A DNA stretch of 64,000 nt, taken from NCBI GenBank assembly GCA_021324305.1, contig JAJPJI010000019.1, positions 123,748 through 187,747 on the forward strand, given 5' to 3'. A program made the position numbers and the translations under genes. The DNA is from Gammaproteobacteria bacterium (lineage in GTDB: Bacteria; Pseudomonadota; Gammaproteobacteria; DSM-16500). Below, piece by piece: positions 1 through 7,813 of the stretch (positions within the stretch are counted from its first letter, which is position 1; every line of letters starts with the position of its first letter). The notes under the pieces were generated by a model. It did not search any database and was not told the origin of the DNA. It saw only the letters and a program-made list of their open reading frames with translations.

Positions 1-699
1 TGCCTGTCTGCTATTGTCGATGACTCCCAGGCTGCCATTTGCAAATTTCAGGCTGATCACGGCTGTGTCAATATCATCGCATTCACTGAAAACCGGATTG
101 ATTAATACACCGGTACTTGCGTAGATTTCGTCAATTTCACTGTCCATCAAAAATCTGGCCATGTCAAAATCATGGATGGTCATATCGATAAACATGCCGC
201 CAGAAGTTTTGAGATAATCAGCCGGGGGAATTTTGGGATCGCGCGAAGTGATTCTTAACAAATGCGGCGTGCCAATGCCGCTGTTGTTGATTATCTGTTT
301 TATTCTGGAAAAATTGGGATCGAACCGTCTGTTGAATCCTATTTGTAATTTTATACCGGCCTTGCGGACTTCATGCAAAGCGGCTTTAATCTGTTCGATA
401 TCGGTTGCTATGGGTTTTTCACAAAAGACATGTTTTTTGGCGCGCGCGGCAGCGATAATTTGTTGTGAATGCAGGGAGGAGGGCGTGCAAATTAATACGG
501 CTTCGATTGCCTCGTTACACATCATCTCGTTGTAGTCACGATATTGATAATTGATGTCTTTTGATTTTGCCCAGCATTCATCAAGCTGCGGGTCAGCGAC
601 TGCCTTGACTTGCAATTGTGGTATGTATCTGATGATGTTATCAACATGCAATTTGCCAATTCTCCCCGTGCCAATGATTCCAAGCATGATTTTTTTCAT
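1..699 (-). CDS. iolG: Gfo/Idh/MocA oxidoreductase, probable inositol 2-dehydrogenase (3' end outside window)
   Basis: NAD-dependent dehydrogenase of the Gfo/Idh/MocA family. The likely reaction is oxidation of myo-inositol or a similar cyclic polyol to the keto form. The gene reads leftward off the window edge, so only the first 233 codons are seen. The start ATG at 697-699 follows a weak AGGA-like site. An N-terminal Rossmann motif GIIGTGRIGKLH is followed by the family signature FCEKPIA near residue 95. The central lysine and the later GGMFIDMTIHDFDMARF stretch, which supplies the catalytic Asp/His, match inositol dehydrogenases. It lies 22 bp downstream of a sugar porter on the same strand, so the two probably form an uptake-plus-oxidation unit. 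The substrate is inferred; other sugar dehydrogenases of this family remain possible. Confidence 0.8.
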   Translation of the reverse strand, partial: MKKIMLGIIGTGRIGKLHVDNIIRYIPQLQVKAVADPQLDECWAKSKDINYQYRDYNEMMCNEAIEAVLICTPSSLHSQQIIAAARAKKHVFCEKPIATDIEQIKAALHEVRKAGIKLQIGFNRRFDPNFSRIKQIINNSGIGTPHLLRITSRDPKIPPADYLKTSGGMFIDMTIHDFDMARFLMDSEIDEIYASTGVLINPVFSECDDIDTAVISLKFANGSLGVIDNSRQA

Positions 700-721
700 A
701 ACCTATCCTTTTTAGTTGTTC

Positions 722-2152
722 CTATGTTAATACGTTTATTGCATCGCCCAGATCTCGTGATCTCTTGCCACTTCTGAGGTTTTGCTCAATCTGTTCCAGT
801 GACACGCCGCGAGTTTCAGGAACGAGGTAATAACAGAAAATGAAACAGAGGATACACATGCAGCCATATGTCCAGAATGTATATACAGGGCCAATCGCTG
901 CGAGAATTGACAGAAACGTAACGGCAACCAGAAAATTTGCTCCCCACTGGACTGCGGTTACAAAACTCATTGCCAGGCCCCGGATGTTCAAAGGATAGAT
1001 TTCTGATATTACCAGCCAGAACAACGATCCCACGCTAAGTGAATATCCTGCAATATAGGTGATCATGAATATGAAAGTAATCCAGGCAGATATTGTGTCA
1101 TGCCCCGAAAGCGCGAACAGAAGACCTACTATGCCAAGACTGGTCCCCGCGATGAGTGAACCGCCTAGCAGCATCAGACGTCTTCCAATCTTGTCAACGA
1201 TCAGTACGGCGAGAACGGTCATCAGTGTATTGATTAATCCCATGCCAAATGTGGCGAGTATCTGGGCGCTCTCGCTTCCAAAGCCGGCAGCCTGGAAAAT
1301 GCTTGGCCCGTAGTACATGACCGTGTTGATTCCTACAAATTGCTGCAGGATTCCGAGACCGAGACCGATGATTAACACCGGGCGCAGCGATTTTGAAAAC
1401 AAATCTGGCCATTTGCCTGATGACTGCTTCGCATGCTGTAGAATATCATTTAATTCAGCCTCGATATGGCTGGAATCACGAATCATGGCAAATATTTCCC
1501 GTGCTTTTTCGGTATGTCCATTAAGCGCCATCCAGCGAGGCGTAGCCGGTAGCATCATCATGCCGATTAAAAGCAAGAGTGCGGGAATTAATCCGGTGGC
1601 GAACATCAAACGCCAGGATTGGGTTGGGGCCAGCACATAGTCAACGAGGAATGCGATCGCTTCACCGCTGGTGATCATGATGCCATTCAACAGAACAAGC
1701 CGGCCGCGCTGTTTTGCTGGCGCCATCTCCGAGATAAACAAGGGTGACACATAGGAGGTAATGCCGATAGCAATACCAATGATGAATCTGCCGAGAATCA
1801 GGGTGGCAAGATTAACGGCGACGGCTGATAACAGGGTACCAGTCAGAAAAGTGACAGCCATGCCTGACAGCATGCGGTGGCTTCCATACCTGTCCACGAG
1901 ACAGCCGCTGACGATGGCGCCAAGCAGTGCTCCAAAAACAACGGAACTGACTATCACTTCCTGTAAAAAGGTACTGGCGGGAAATGTATGGGTGATAAAC
2001 ATCAATGCACCGGAGATAATTCCTGTATCGTATCCGAACAGAAATCCCCCAATCGCAGCAACGATTGCGGTCATGACCAGAAAGTAATGTTTTGAGCAGG
2101 ATGATTGATTGGCGGATATGTCCATATAGATTCCATTTTGTGTTGCTTCCAT
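722..2152 (-). CDS. MFS sugar porter, probable myo-inositol/sugar:H+ symporter
   Basis: Inner-membrane major facilitator of the sugar porter family, 476 residues and twelve predicted helices. Diagnostic motifs are visible: GGFLFGYDTGIISGAL in helix 1, the helix 2-3 loop with DRYGSHR, a central QQFVGINTVMYYGP motif, DKIGRR in the second half, and the C-terminal PETRGVSLEQIE. These are the hallmarks of XylE/GalP/IolT-type transporters. The adjacent iolG-like gene on the same strand suggests inositol as substrate. The annotated start lacks a strong ribosome site. An internal ATG nine codons in has GGAA seven bases before it and could be the true start. A second, distinct sugar porter lies at 57514-58896. 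Confidence 0.85.
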   Translation of the reverse strand: MEATQNGIYMDISANQSSCSKHYFLVMTAIVAAIGGFLFGYDTGIISGALMFITHTFPASTFLQEVIVSSVVFGALLGAIVSGCLVDRYGSHRMLSGMAVTFLTGTLLSAVAVNLATLILGRFIIGIAIGITSYVSPLFISEMAPAKQRGRLVLLNGIMITSGEAIAFLVDYVLAPTQSWRLMFATGLIPALLLLIGMMMLPATPRWMALNGHTEKAREIFAMIRDSSHIEAELNDILQHAKQSSGKWPDLFSKSLRPVLIIGLGLGILQQFVGINTVMYYGPSIFQAAGFGSESAQILATFGMGLINTLMTVLAVLIVDKIGRRLMLLGGSLIAGTSLGIVGLLFALSGHDTISAWITFIFMITYIAGYSLSVGSLFWLVISEIYPLNIRGLAMSFVTAVQWGANFLVAVTFLSILAAIGPVYTFWTYGCMCILCFIFCYYLVPETRGVSLEQIEQNLRSGKRSRDLGDAINVLT

Positions 2153-2305
2153 TAGCCGCTAATAATATCCATATTTTTTAAAAGGTCACGTACTTGTTGT
2201 GACATGGCTGGCAAATCGCGCAGTTTTTTCAGTCTGACACGTGGCAATGCGGACAATTTTGTTAGAGAATAGGCCCGGTTGTTTATTCAATGGGAGTGTG
2301 CGCGC

Positions 2306-3037
2306 ATGGCCAACCCTGTAATCGGAATGTCTTATTTAATAGATGGATTCGCTCTGATTTCCAAACCTGGATTACGGCGTTTCGTCATCATCCCCCTTAT
2401 GATTAACATTCTATTGTTTGCCGGATTATTTTTTCTTTTGCGTCATTTTGTCGTGGAATTCAATCTGTGGTTTGCCAGCCATTTGCCAGCATGGCTGCAC
2501 TGGTTGAGCGCTGTTCTCTGGATATTGTTTTTTATCAGTTTTTTTATCATCATCGTTTACACATTTGTTACATTTGCTAATATCATTTCTGCACCATTCA
2601 ATAGTTTTCTTGCCGAAAAAGTCGAGCTTTATCTCACAGGTGTCATCCCGGAAGATCGCAGCCTGATGGATAATATCAAGGACATTCCCAGGATTATTGG
2701 CCGGCAGCTCGCGATCATCGGGTATTATTTGCCGCGGGCCCTGTTGCTGCTGATCCTGTTTTTTATCCCCGTCGTCCAGGCGGTCGCGGCGATTTTGTCA
2801 TTTTTGTTCCATGGCTGGTTCATGACGCTTACCTATATTGACTATCCTACTGATAATCATCGTGTTCCCATGCGTGATGTCAGAGTGTGGCTGCACCAGC
2901 GGCGCTGGGCAGCATTAGGTTTTGGGGTAAGTGTGCTGGTCTGTTCCATGATTCCCGTTCTTAACTGCTTTGTTATTCCCGCTGCTGTTGCGGGAGCAAC
3001 CAAGTTCTGGGTTGAACAAAATACGGCTGTCAAATGA
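2306..3037 (+). CDS. cysZ: CysZ/EI24-like membrane protein (sulfate transport family)
   Basis: Integral membrane protein of the EI24/CysZ family, 243 residues from the ATG at 2306. CysZ is associated with sulfate entry for cysteine synthesis. The N-terminus NPVIGMSYLIDGFALI and the FVTFANIISAPFNSFLAEKVE segment are typical of the family. Four hydrophobic stretches are visible, and a YIDYPTDNH-like loop precedes the last helices. I prefer the ATG at 2306 over an upstream in-frame ATG at 2279 because GGGAG precedes it by about ten bases and because family members begin near this point. A SulP anion permease is encoded convergently just downstream, which fits a sulfate theme. That link is inferred from position only. 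Confidence 0.75.
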   Translation: MANPVIGMSYLIDGFALISKPGLRRFVIIPLMINILLFAGLFFLLRHFVVEFNLWFASHLPAWLHWLSAVLWILFFISFFIIIVYTFVTFANIISAPFNSFLAEKVELYLTGVIPEDRSLMDNIKDIPRIIGRQLAIIGYYLPRALLLLILFFIPVVQAVAAILSFLFHGWFMTLTYIDYPTDNHRVPMRDVRVWLHQRRWAALGFGVSVLVCSMIPVLNCFVIPAAVAGATKFWVEQNTAVK

Positions 3038-3103
3038 ATTCAGGACGGGATGGAGTGAGACAGGCATGATAAGATGTCACAATTCAACAAGGCAGGAGAG
3101 GAA

Positions 3104-3529
3104 ATGAAACTAACATTATTCATTGCGGTGATCGCTATTTTATGGATTGGCATGATATTAGCTATTGGTATGGAAAGTGTCGTCAAATTTCATACCCCTA
3201 CGCTGACCAAGCCAGTGGCATTCGATGTTGGCCGTACAGTATTTTCGGCATTCAACAAGGTTCAATTGGGGCTATTGGTTTTAATCATCGTTGGAACGAT
3301 GATGGCTGGATCGGGATTCTTTGACAAGATGCTTGCGATCGGGTTGCTCGCTGTCCTGGTGCTGCAGATTTTTTGGCTCTTCCCGGATCTTAGCCAGCGT
3401 GTTGACCTTATACTCTCAGGAACAAAACCGCCTGCCACATACAAGCATGGATTGTATGGACTGCTTGAATTGGCAAAACTGGCATTGCTGGTGATTTTGG
3501 CCTGGAGGCTCTTGTCTGTCAGTTTGTGA
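3104..3529 (+). CDS. Small integral membrane protein, unknown function
   Basis: Membrane protein of 141 residues from the ATG at 3104, chosen because GGAGAGG lies directly upstream; an in-frame ATG ten codons earlier has no comparable site. Four hydrophobic helices are visible: residues about 2-20, 45-65, 70-90 and 120-140. The segment FDVGRTVFSAFNKVQ between the first two helices resembles the conserved loop of DUF4149/TMEM205-like proteins, but I am not sure of this assignment. It follows the cysZ-like gene by 66 bp and may be co-transcribed with it. No catalytic motif is apparent and no function is claimed. Confidence 0.7.
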   Translation: MKLTLFIAVIAILWIGMILAIGMESVVKFHTPTLTKPVAFDVGRTVFSAFNKVQLGLLVLIIVGTMMAGSGFFDKMLAIGLLAVLVLQIFWLFPDLSQRVDLILSGTKPPATYKHGLYGLLELAKLALLVILAWRLLSVSL

Positions 3530-3557
3530 GTCACCGTGGATGTGCCTGATCTGCTCT

Positions 3558-5246
3558 TTAGATATTTTCTTCTGCAGTCGCCGCTGTCAGGGAAGGAGTT
3601 GATGCCCGTGTCTTGTCGCTAGCCCTGATTGCATCAGGCAAGGTGATATAAATGCGCTGGTTTTCAATCAGATGCAGAATGCCGACGTTTGCGAGTTTAT
3701 GGCATACCTTGTCATTGGCTTCGCAAAGATAAATTTTAATTCCGCGTTTATGATATTCTTTCAGCAGTTCGCTAAATGTTTCCATCCCGGTTATATCCAT
3801 GAAGGGAACATTTTTTAGGCGAAAAATAATCGTTTTTGGATCAGAATGTGTCACAGCAAGAGCATGTTCAATTTTTTCGGCAGCCCCAAAAAAGAAAGGT
3901 CCTTGTATCGTATACACAATTACCTCGGTTGGAAAGCTGGCGATTCCCGAGGCGGCCAATTCGCTTTGCAAACTGTCGGCAGTCTGCTCTTCAACGCCTA
4001 CTGTACGGCTCATCCGCCGGATAAAAAACAGCATAGCCAAAATGACGCCGACATTGACCGCGAGAACCAGATCGGTAAATACAGTCAGGAAAAATGTCGT
4101 GAACAGAACAATTACATCCGATCGCGGAGCGCATTTGACCATATGAATAAAGTGGGGAAGATCGCTCATGTTATAGGCAACCACGAAAAGAATCGCGGCC
4201 AGTGTGCAAAGTGGAATGTAAACAGCGAGTGGTGCCAGCAAGATGATCACGAGGACAAGGAAAATGGAATGGGTGATGGCCGAAATAGGGCTGTTACCGC
4301 CATTGCGGATATTGGTAGCCGTCCTCGCGATGGCGCCGGTCGCTGCGAACCCGCCGAATAACGGGGCAAAAATATTCGCCAGGCCCTGTCCAATCAACTC
4401 CTGGTTGGAATGGTGGCGTGTGCCAGCCATGCCGTCAGCTGCAGTGGCGGATAATAATGATTCAATTGCGCCCAAAAGAGCGATGGTGAAAGCCGGGCCG
4501 ACTAACTCCAGGGCGTGATGCAAGTTGATAGCGGGTAGATGGAATTGCGGCAGATTTTGTGGAATTCCGCCAAAGGTGCTACCGATGGTGGCTACATCAT
4601 CAAATTTGAAAACCATTTGCAGCGCGGTTGCTGCTACCATGGCAACCAGTGGACCCGGGAGACGTTTAGATATTCGTGAGGTAGATACAACGAGCACAAG
4701 ACTCAGGATGGCAAGTAACGTTGTTGTCAAATTCAAATGCGGCAGCGCGGACAGGAGAGCAAACAACTTTTGATAAAAATGGGCGCTAAGCGTTGTATTG
4801 GGTGATAGCCCAAAAAAATCCTTCCACTCACCGACAAAGATAATGACGCCTATGCCGGTAGTGAATCCAACAATGACAGGATCAGGGATAAATTTGATAA
4901 CATTGCCCAGTTGAAGAATGCCCATGAGTATAAGTATGAAACCGGCTAACAGGGTGGCCAGCTGCAAGCCATCCACTCCATACTGGGCTGTGATATGCGC
5001 CAGGATGACGATGAACGCACCAGTTGGTCCTGCGATCTGAACCCGGCTTCCACCGAATACACCAACAAATAATGCCGCGATAATGGCGGTATAAAGTCCC
5101 TGTTCTGGTTTGACGCCGGAAGCAATGGCAAAGGCCATGGCCAGCGGCAGGGCAACCACGCCGACGATCAGACCGGCAAGAATGTTGGCCCACCAGTTTT
5201 TGGGTTGAAGCAATCCGGAACGATAGGCATCGAAAATTGCGATCAT
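3558..5246 (-). CDS. SulP family anion permease with C-terminal STAS domain
   Basis: Inner-membrane SulP (SLC26) transporter of 562 residues, the usual length. These proteins move sulfate, bicarbonate or dicarboxylates, often with protons or sodium. The N-terminal half starts with the typical amphipathic LQPKNWWANILAGLIVGV and carries the SulP motif ASGVKPEQGLYTAIIAAL. The transport core spans about residues 20-400. A STAS domain occupies about residues 430-530, with its conserved loop NVPFMDITGMETF. A strong site AAGGAT precedes the start at 5246. The gene converges on the cysZ-like pair. Substrate cannot be told from sequence; sulfate is favoured by context. Confidence 0.88.
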   Translation of the reverse strand: MIAIFDAYRSGLLQPKNWWANILAGLIVGVVALPLAMAFAIASGVKPEQGLYTAIIAALFVGVFGGSRVQIAGPTGAFIVILAHITAQYGVDGLQLATLLAGFILILMGILQLGNVIKFIPDPVIVGFTTGIGVIIFVGEWKDFFGLSPNTTLSAHFYQKLFALLSALPHLNLTTTLLAILSLVLVVSTSRISKRLPGPLVAMVAATALQMVFKFDDVATIGSTFGGIPQNLPQFHLPAINLHHALELVGPAFTIALLGAIESLLSATAADGMAGTRHHSNQELIGQGLANIFAPLFGGFAATGAIARTATNIRNGGNSPISAITHSIFLVLVIILLAPLAVYIPLCTLAAILFVVAYNMSDLPHFIHMVKCAPRSDVIVLFTTFFLTVFTDLVLAVNVGVILAMLFFIRRMSRTVGVEEQTADSLQSELAASGIASFPTEVIVYTIQGPFFFGAAEKIEHALAVTHSDPKTIIFRLKNVPFMDITGMETFSELLKEYHKRGIKIYLCEANDKVCHKLANVGILHLIENQRIYITLPDAIRASDKTRASTPSLTAATAEENI

Positions 5247-5515
5247 AAAATAATCCTTACTCCCACAGATTAATTTAAATGATGAATGCGGGAGCGTTAT
5301 CTGAGCGTTGCTATCATAGCATGGTTTCGGTAGTTCAGGCAGATTTTTCCCTATCGCCGGACGGCACCGGACGTGATCCGGGATTGGCCGTTCTTAGATC
5401 CAAGTAATTAGTGCATTGTCCCGCGGCATCTGGAAAACATCCGCTGCCACTGTCTTTGTCACCTGGTCGCGGCCTTCGCGCCGGATGACGCTATCCGTTG
5501 CCGGGTTTAACAAGG

Positions 5516-6040
5516 TTATTTTTTTGGTTTTGCATTGAAGAGCGGAAGATATTTTCCGTATCCGCGCTTTTGTAAATCCTGTACGGGAATAAATTCAAGC
5601 GCAGCGGAGTTAATGCAATAACGTTTATAAGCAGGTGGAGGGCCATCATCAAAAAGATGGCCTAAATGGGATTTAGCGTGCATGGAGATTACTTCAATAC
5701 GTTCCATGAATAAACTGTGATCCGGTTTCAGGATAATATTGCCCGGCTCGAGAGGCCTGGTAAAGCTTGGCCATCCGGTATGTGAGTTGTACTTGTCGAG
5801 AGAACTGAAAAGCGGTTCGCCGGAAACAATGTCGACGTAAATTCCGGGCTTTTCATTGTTCCAATAGGCATTGTCATAGGCTGGCTCGGTACCCTGTTCC
5901 TGAGTGACTTCATATTGCAGGGGAGTCAAGCGTTGTTTCAGGATTTCATCGCTGGGCTTCTGGTAAGTGTTGTCGGCGAAAAGCATCATTGAAAAAGCGG
6001 ACAACAGAAGAATGATCACGCATTTTGCAATCGGTTCCAT
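5516..6040 (-). CDS. msrB: Secreted peptide methionine-R-sulfoxide reductase
   Basis: MsrB reduces methionine-R-sulfoxide in damaged proteins. The 174-residue protein has an N-terminal hydrophobic segment (residues 5-22) that looks like a signal peptide or anchor, so it should act in the periplasm. Core motifs are present: [35 protein letters not shown], and [11 protein letters not shown] with the catalytic Cys142. The two CXXC zinc motifs of the zinc-binding subtype are absent. The position that holds a resolving cysteine in some members (GCGWPSF) is a threonine here, so regeneration must use another cysteine or an external partner. GAGG precedes the start by nine bases. The gene stands alone. 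Confidence 0.88.
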   Translation of the reverse strand: MEPIAKCVIILLLSAFSMMLFADNTYQKPSDEILKQRLTPLQYEVTQEQGTEPAYDNAYWNNEKPGIYVDIVSGEPLFSSLDKYNSHTGWPSFTRPLEPGNIILKPDHSLFMERIEVISMHAKSHLGHLFDDGPPPAYKRYCINSAALEFIPVQDLQKRGYGKYLPLFNAKPKK

Positions 6041-6237
6041 ATCATGGACCTCACGGCATAGATTTGCGTTTCACATTATTATTATAATCTGGAATTCAAC
6101 GGCAGGAACCATGTACGCTGATATAAATAAAAAAATACCAGCGGCATGATGCCGGTTGAATGGTTAGCCGCTTTAGCCTGATGGTCGTTTATTTTTCTTA
6201 GTTTATTCTTTGGATATTTATTTGATTATTGGCTGAA

Positions 6238-6384
6238 TCATTTAACGCAAGTACCTGTAGTACTATCATAATGGTAGCCATATGGACAGGTTGGTTGTTG
6301 TTTGACTTTCGTTATGGTGGCGCTGGCAGCTACTGCATACCCGAAAATAAAAGCTATAACCAGTAAGGACTTGATCTTGTTCAT
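6238..6384 (-). CDS. Small secreted peptide, 48 residues
   Basis: Short open frame found by reading the minus strand. ATG at 6384 follows a good ribosome site (GGAGG, about seven bases upstream). The product begins MNKIKSLLVIAFIFGYAVAA, a textbook signal peptide with a likely cleavage after the ASA segment. A mature part of about 25 residues follows and ends CPYGYHYDSTTGTCVK. The two cysteines of this tail bracket a small loop rich in Tyr, Thr and Ser that could form a disulfide. The family is not recognised. It lies between msrB and the CBS gene with no obvious operon partner. The coding nature rests on the Shine-Dalgarno site and the signal peptide. Confidence 0.65.
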   Translation of the reverse strand: MNKIKSLLVIAFIFGYAVAASATITKVKQQPTCPYGYHYDSTTGTCVK

Positions 6385-6616
6385 ACAAAATACCTCCAAT
6401 TCAACAGTTGTCCTAATGAGTATAGTTTATGGTCAATAATTTGCCAATTCAGCGGGAAAGCAGGAAGTTTTTTAAATTCAATGAGTTGCAGTTCTGATTA
6501 AGAAAAAATGCTGGCCTGTATGCTATATTTAATTATATCTGTTAGCTATGGTCAGGGATGCACAGAGAGCCAGGAATGGCGTCCGATAACTAAAAATAAA
6601 AGCGGGGAGGTGCGAT

Positions 6617-7033
6617 ATGCTGGCGAAAGATGTAATGTCACGTAAACCTGAGTTTCTTCCTCCAAGCGCGACACTTAAACAGGCAGCTGATCAAATGCGA
6701 ACACACGACTATGGATTTATTCCCATAGGTGAAAATGACCGATTGATTGGCGCACTGACCGACAGGGATATCGCAATTAAAGCTGTCGCTGAAGGGTGGG
6801 ATCCAAACAAGAAAACCATCAAGGAAGCGATGCACAAGGGAATCTTTTATTGTTGGGAAAACGATTCAATTGAAAAAGTGATCAAACAAATGGAAAAGCT
6901 GCAGGTTCGCCGTCTCGTTGTGCTGAATAACGAAAAACGCATGACGGGTATCATTTCATTGGGTGATATCGCAACGAAATGTAAAAATGCGAAACTCTGT
7001 TTTGAGTTGACGGAAGCTGTTTCTCATCACTAG
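6617..7033 (+). CDS. Tandem CBS-domain protein
   Basis: Stand-alone protein of 138 residues made almost wholly of two CBS domains (about residues 7-60 and 73-125). Such pairs bind adenine nucleotides and act as regulators or energy sensors. It begins MLAKDVMSRKPEFL, and shows the typical GALTDRDIAIKAV and GIISLGDIATKC strand-helix motifs. A strong GGGGAGG site precedes the start. No effector domain is fused. It sits directly upstream of hsp20, separated by a GC-rich hairpin. In many proteobacteria similar small CBS proteins are found near stress genes, so a stress role is plausible but not shown. Confidence 0.85.
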   Translation: MLAKDVMSRKPEFLPPSATLKQAADQMRTHDYGFIPIGENDRLIGALTDRDIAIKAVAEGWDPNKKTIKEAMHKGIFYCWENDSIEKVIKQMEKLQVRRLVVLNNEKRMTGIISLGDIATKCKNAKLCFELTEAVSHH

Positions 7034-7041
7034 GAGGAACC

Positions 7042-7063
7042 GCGCCAGGCTCATCCCTGGCGC
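7042..7063 (+). terminator. GC-rich hairpin after the CBS gene
   Basis: Perfect 8-bp stem (GCGCCAGG at 7042-7049 pairing with CCTGGCGC at 7056-7063) with a 6-base loop, nine bases after the CBS stop codon. No long T tract follows, so it may be a weak terminator or an mRNA-stabilising hairpin ahead of hsp20. Confidence 0.45.
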
Positions 7064-7113
7064 ATCATTGCTGTTATTCATGAGCAACATTAATGTGAAA
7101 AGGAGATTTTGTC

Positions 7114-7566
7114 ATGAATCAAATTAGCAAGCGTCCACCAATTGTTTCCAGTCTTGCTGAGCTGCAACAGACGATTAACCGATTGTTTGATCCGACGCTG
7201 ATTGAGCAGGATTACGGAATCAGTAATTTATTAAACTCAGACTGGATTCCGTCCATTGATGTCAAGGATAATGGCTCACATTTTCTAATCACAGCGGATA
7301 TTCCAGGTGTCGATCCCAAGAATATTGATGTCAGCATGGATAATAATATTCTTACCATTAAAGGAAGCAAGGAATCAAAAACGAAAGAAGAACGGAAAAA
7401 TTATGTAAGATTCGAAAGATCAAAAGGAACATTTGTCCGTAGTATCAGTTTGCCGGAAATTGTTGATGCTGACAAAATTTCAGCGAAGACCAAGAATGGT
7501 GTTCTTGAAATTATTGCTCCAAAAAACAAAGGCGGCACAAAAAAGAACATCAAAATAAAAAAATAA
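7114..7566 (+). CDS. Small heat-shock protein, Hsp20 family
   Basis: ATP-independent holdase chaperone of 150 residues. An alpha-crystallin domain spans about residues 45-142, with PSIDVKDNGSHFLITADIPG at its start, KNIDVSMDNNILTIKGSKE in the middle and the A-x-x-KNGVLEI motif near residue 130. The C-terminal tail is lysine-rich and lacks a clear I-x-I motif, which might alter oligomer assembly. AAGGAG lies eight bases before the start. It follows the CBS gene and precedes the accessory block. Heat or stress induction is expected for the family; I do not see a definite sigma-32 promoter. Confidence 0.9.
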   Translation: MNQISKRPPIVSSLAELQQTINRLFDPTLIEQDYGISNLLNSDWIPSIDVKDNGSHFLITADIPGVDPKNIDVSMDNNILTIKGSKESKTKEERKNYVRFERSKGTFVRSISLPEIVDADKISAKTKNGVLEIIAPKNKGGTKKNIKIKK

Positions 7567-7693
7567 TAATCATGAACGGTGCTTAGTAACGCCTTGAAAA
7601 ACGCGTTTTGCGCTCCTTCCTGACGAGGTTTGTGATTATTTTCAATAACATGTTAAAAGGCCTGGGAATGATATGATTCACGTCTGATGCATT

Positions 7694-7726
7694 TCTAAGA
7701 ATTTCTTAATAATTATTTTGTATAGT
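7694..7726 (+). promoter_or_regulatory. Candidate promoter with CTAA-N7-TTAA repeat upstream of the HEAT-like gene
   Basis: CTAA at 7695 and TTAA at 7706 lie 11 bp apart. An 11-bp gap then leads to TATAGT at 7721-7726, a plausible -10 box. The layout resembles promoters activated by PmrA/PhoP-type response regulators, where the direct repeat replaces the -35 box. One half-site is imperfect. Confidence 0.35.
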
Positions 7727-7813
7727 GTGAATAACATCTTTTGATTCTCAGTAATCGCACCCAATATACAACATTTTTCTTTGTGCTTGATTATTTTCGA
7801 TAAGGATATCGCT

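Noticed and set aside
233..535. Plus-strand open frame of 100 codons
   Set aside because: It lies antisense to the iolG-like gene, whose motifs are clear on the minus strand; it has no ribosome site and its protein matches nothing.
3846..4361. Plus-strand open frame of 171 codons opposite the SulP gene
   Set aside because: Antisense shadow of a well-supported transporter; composition and lack of a ribosome site argue against coding.
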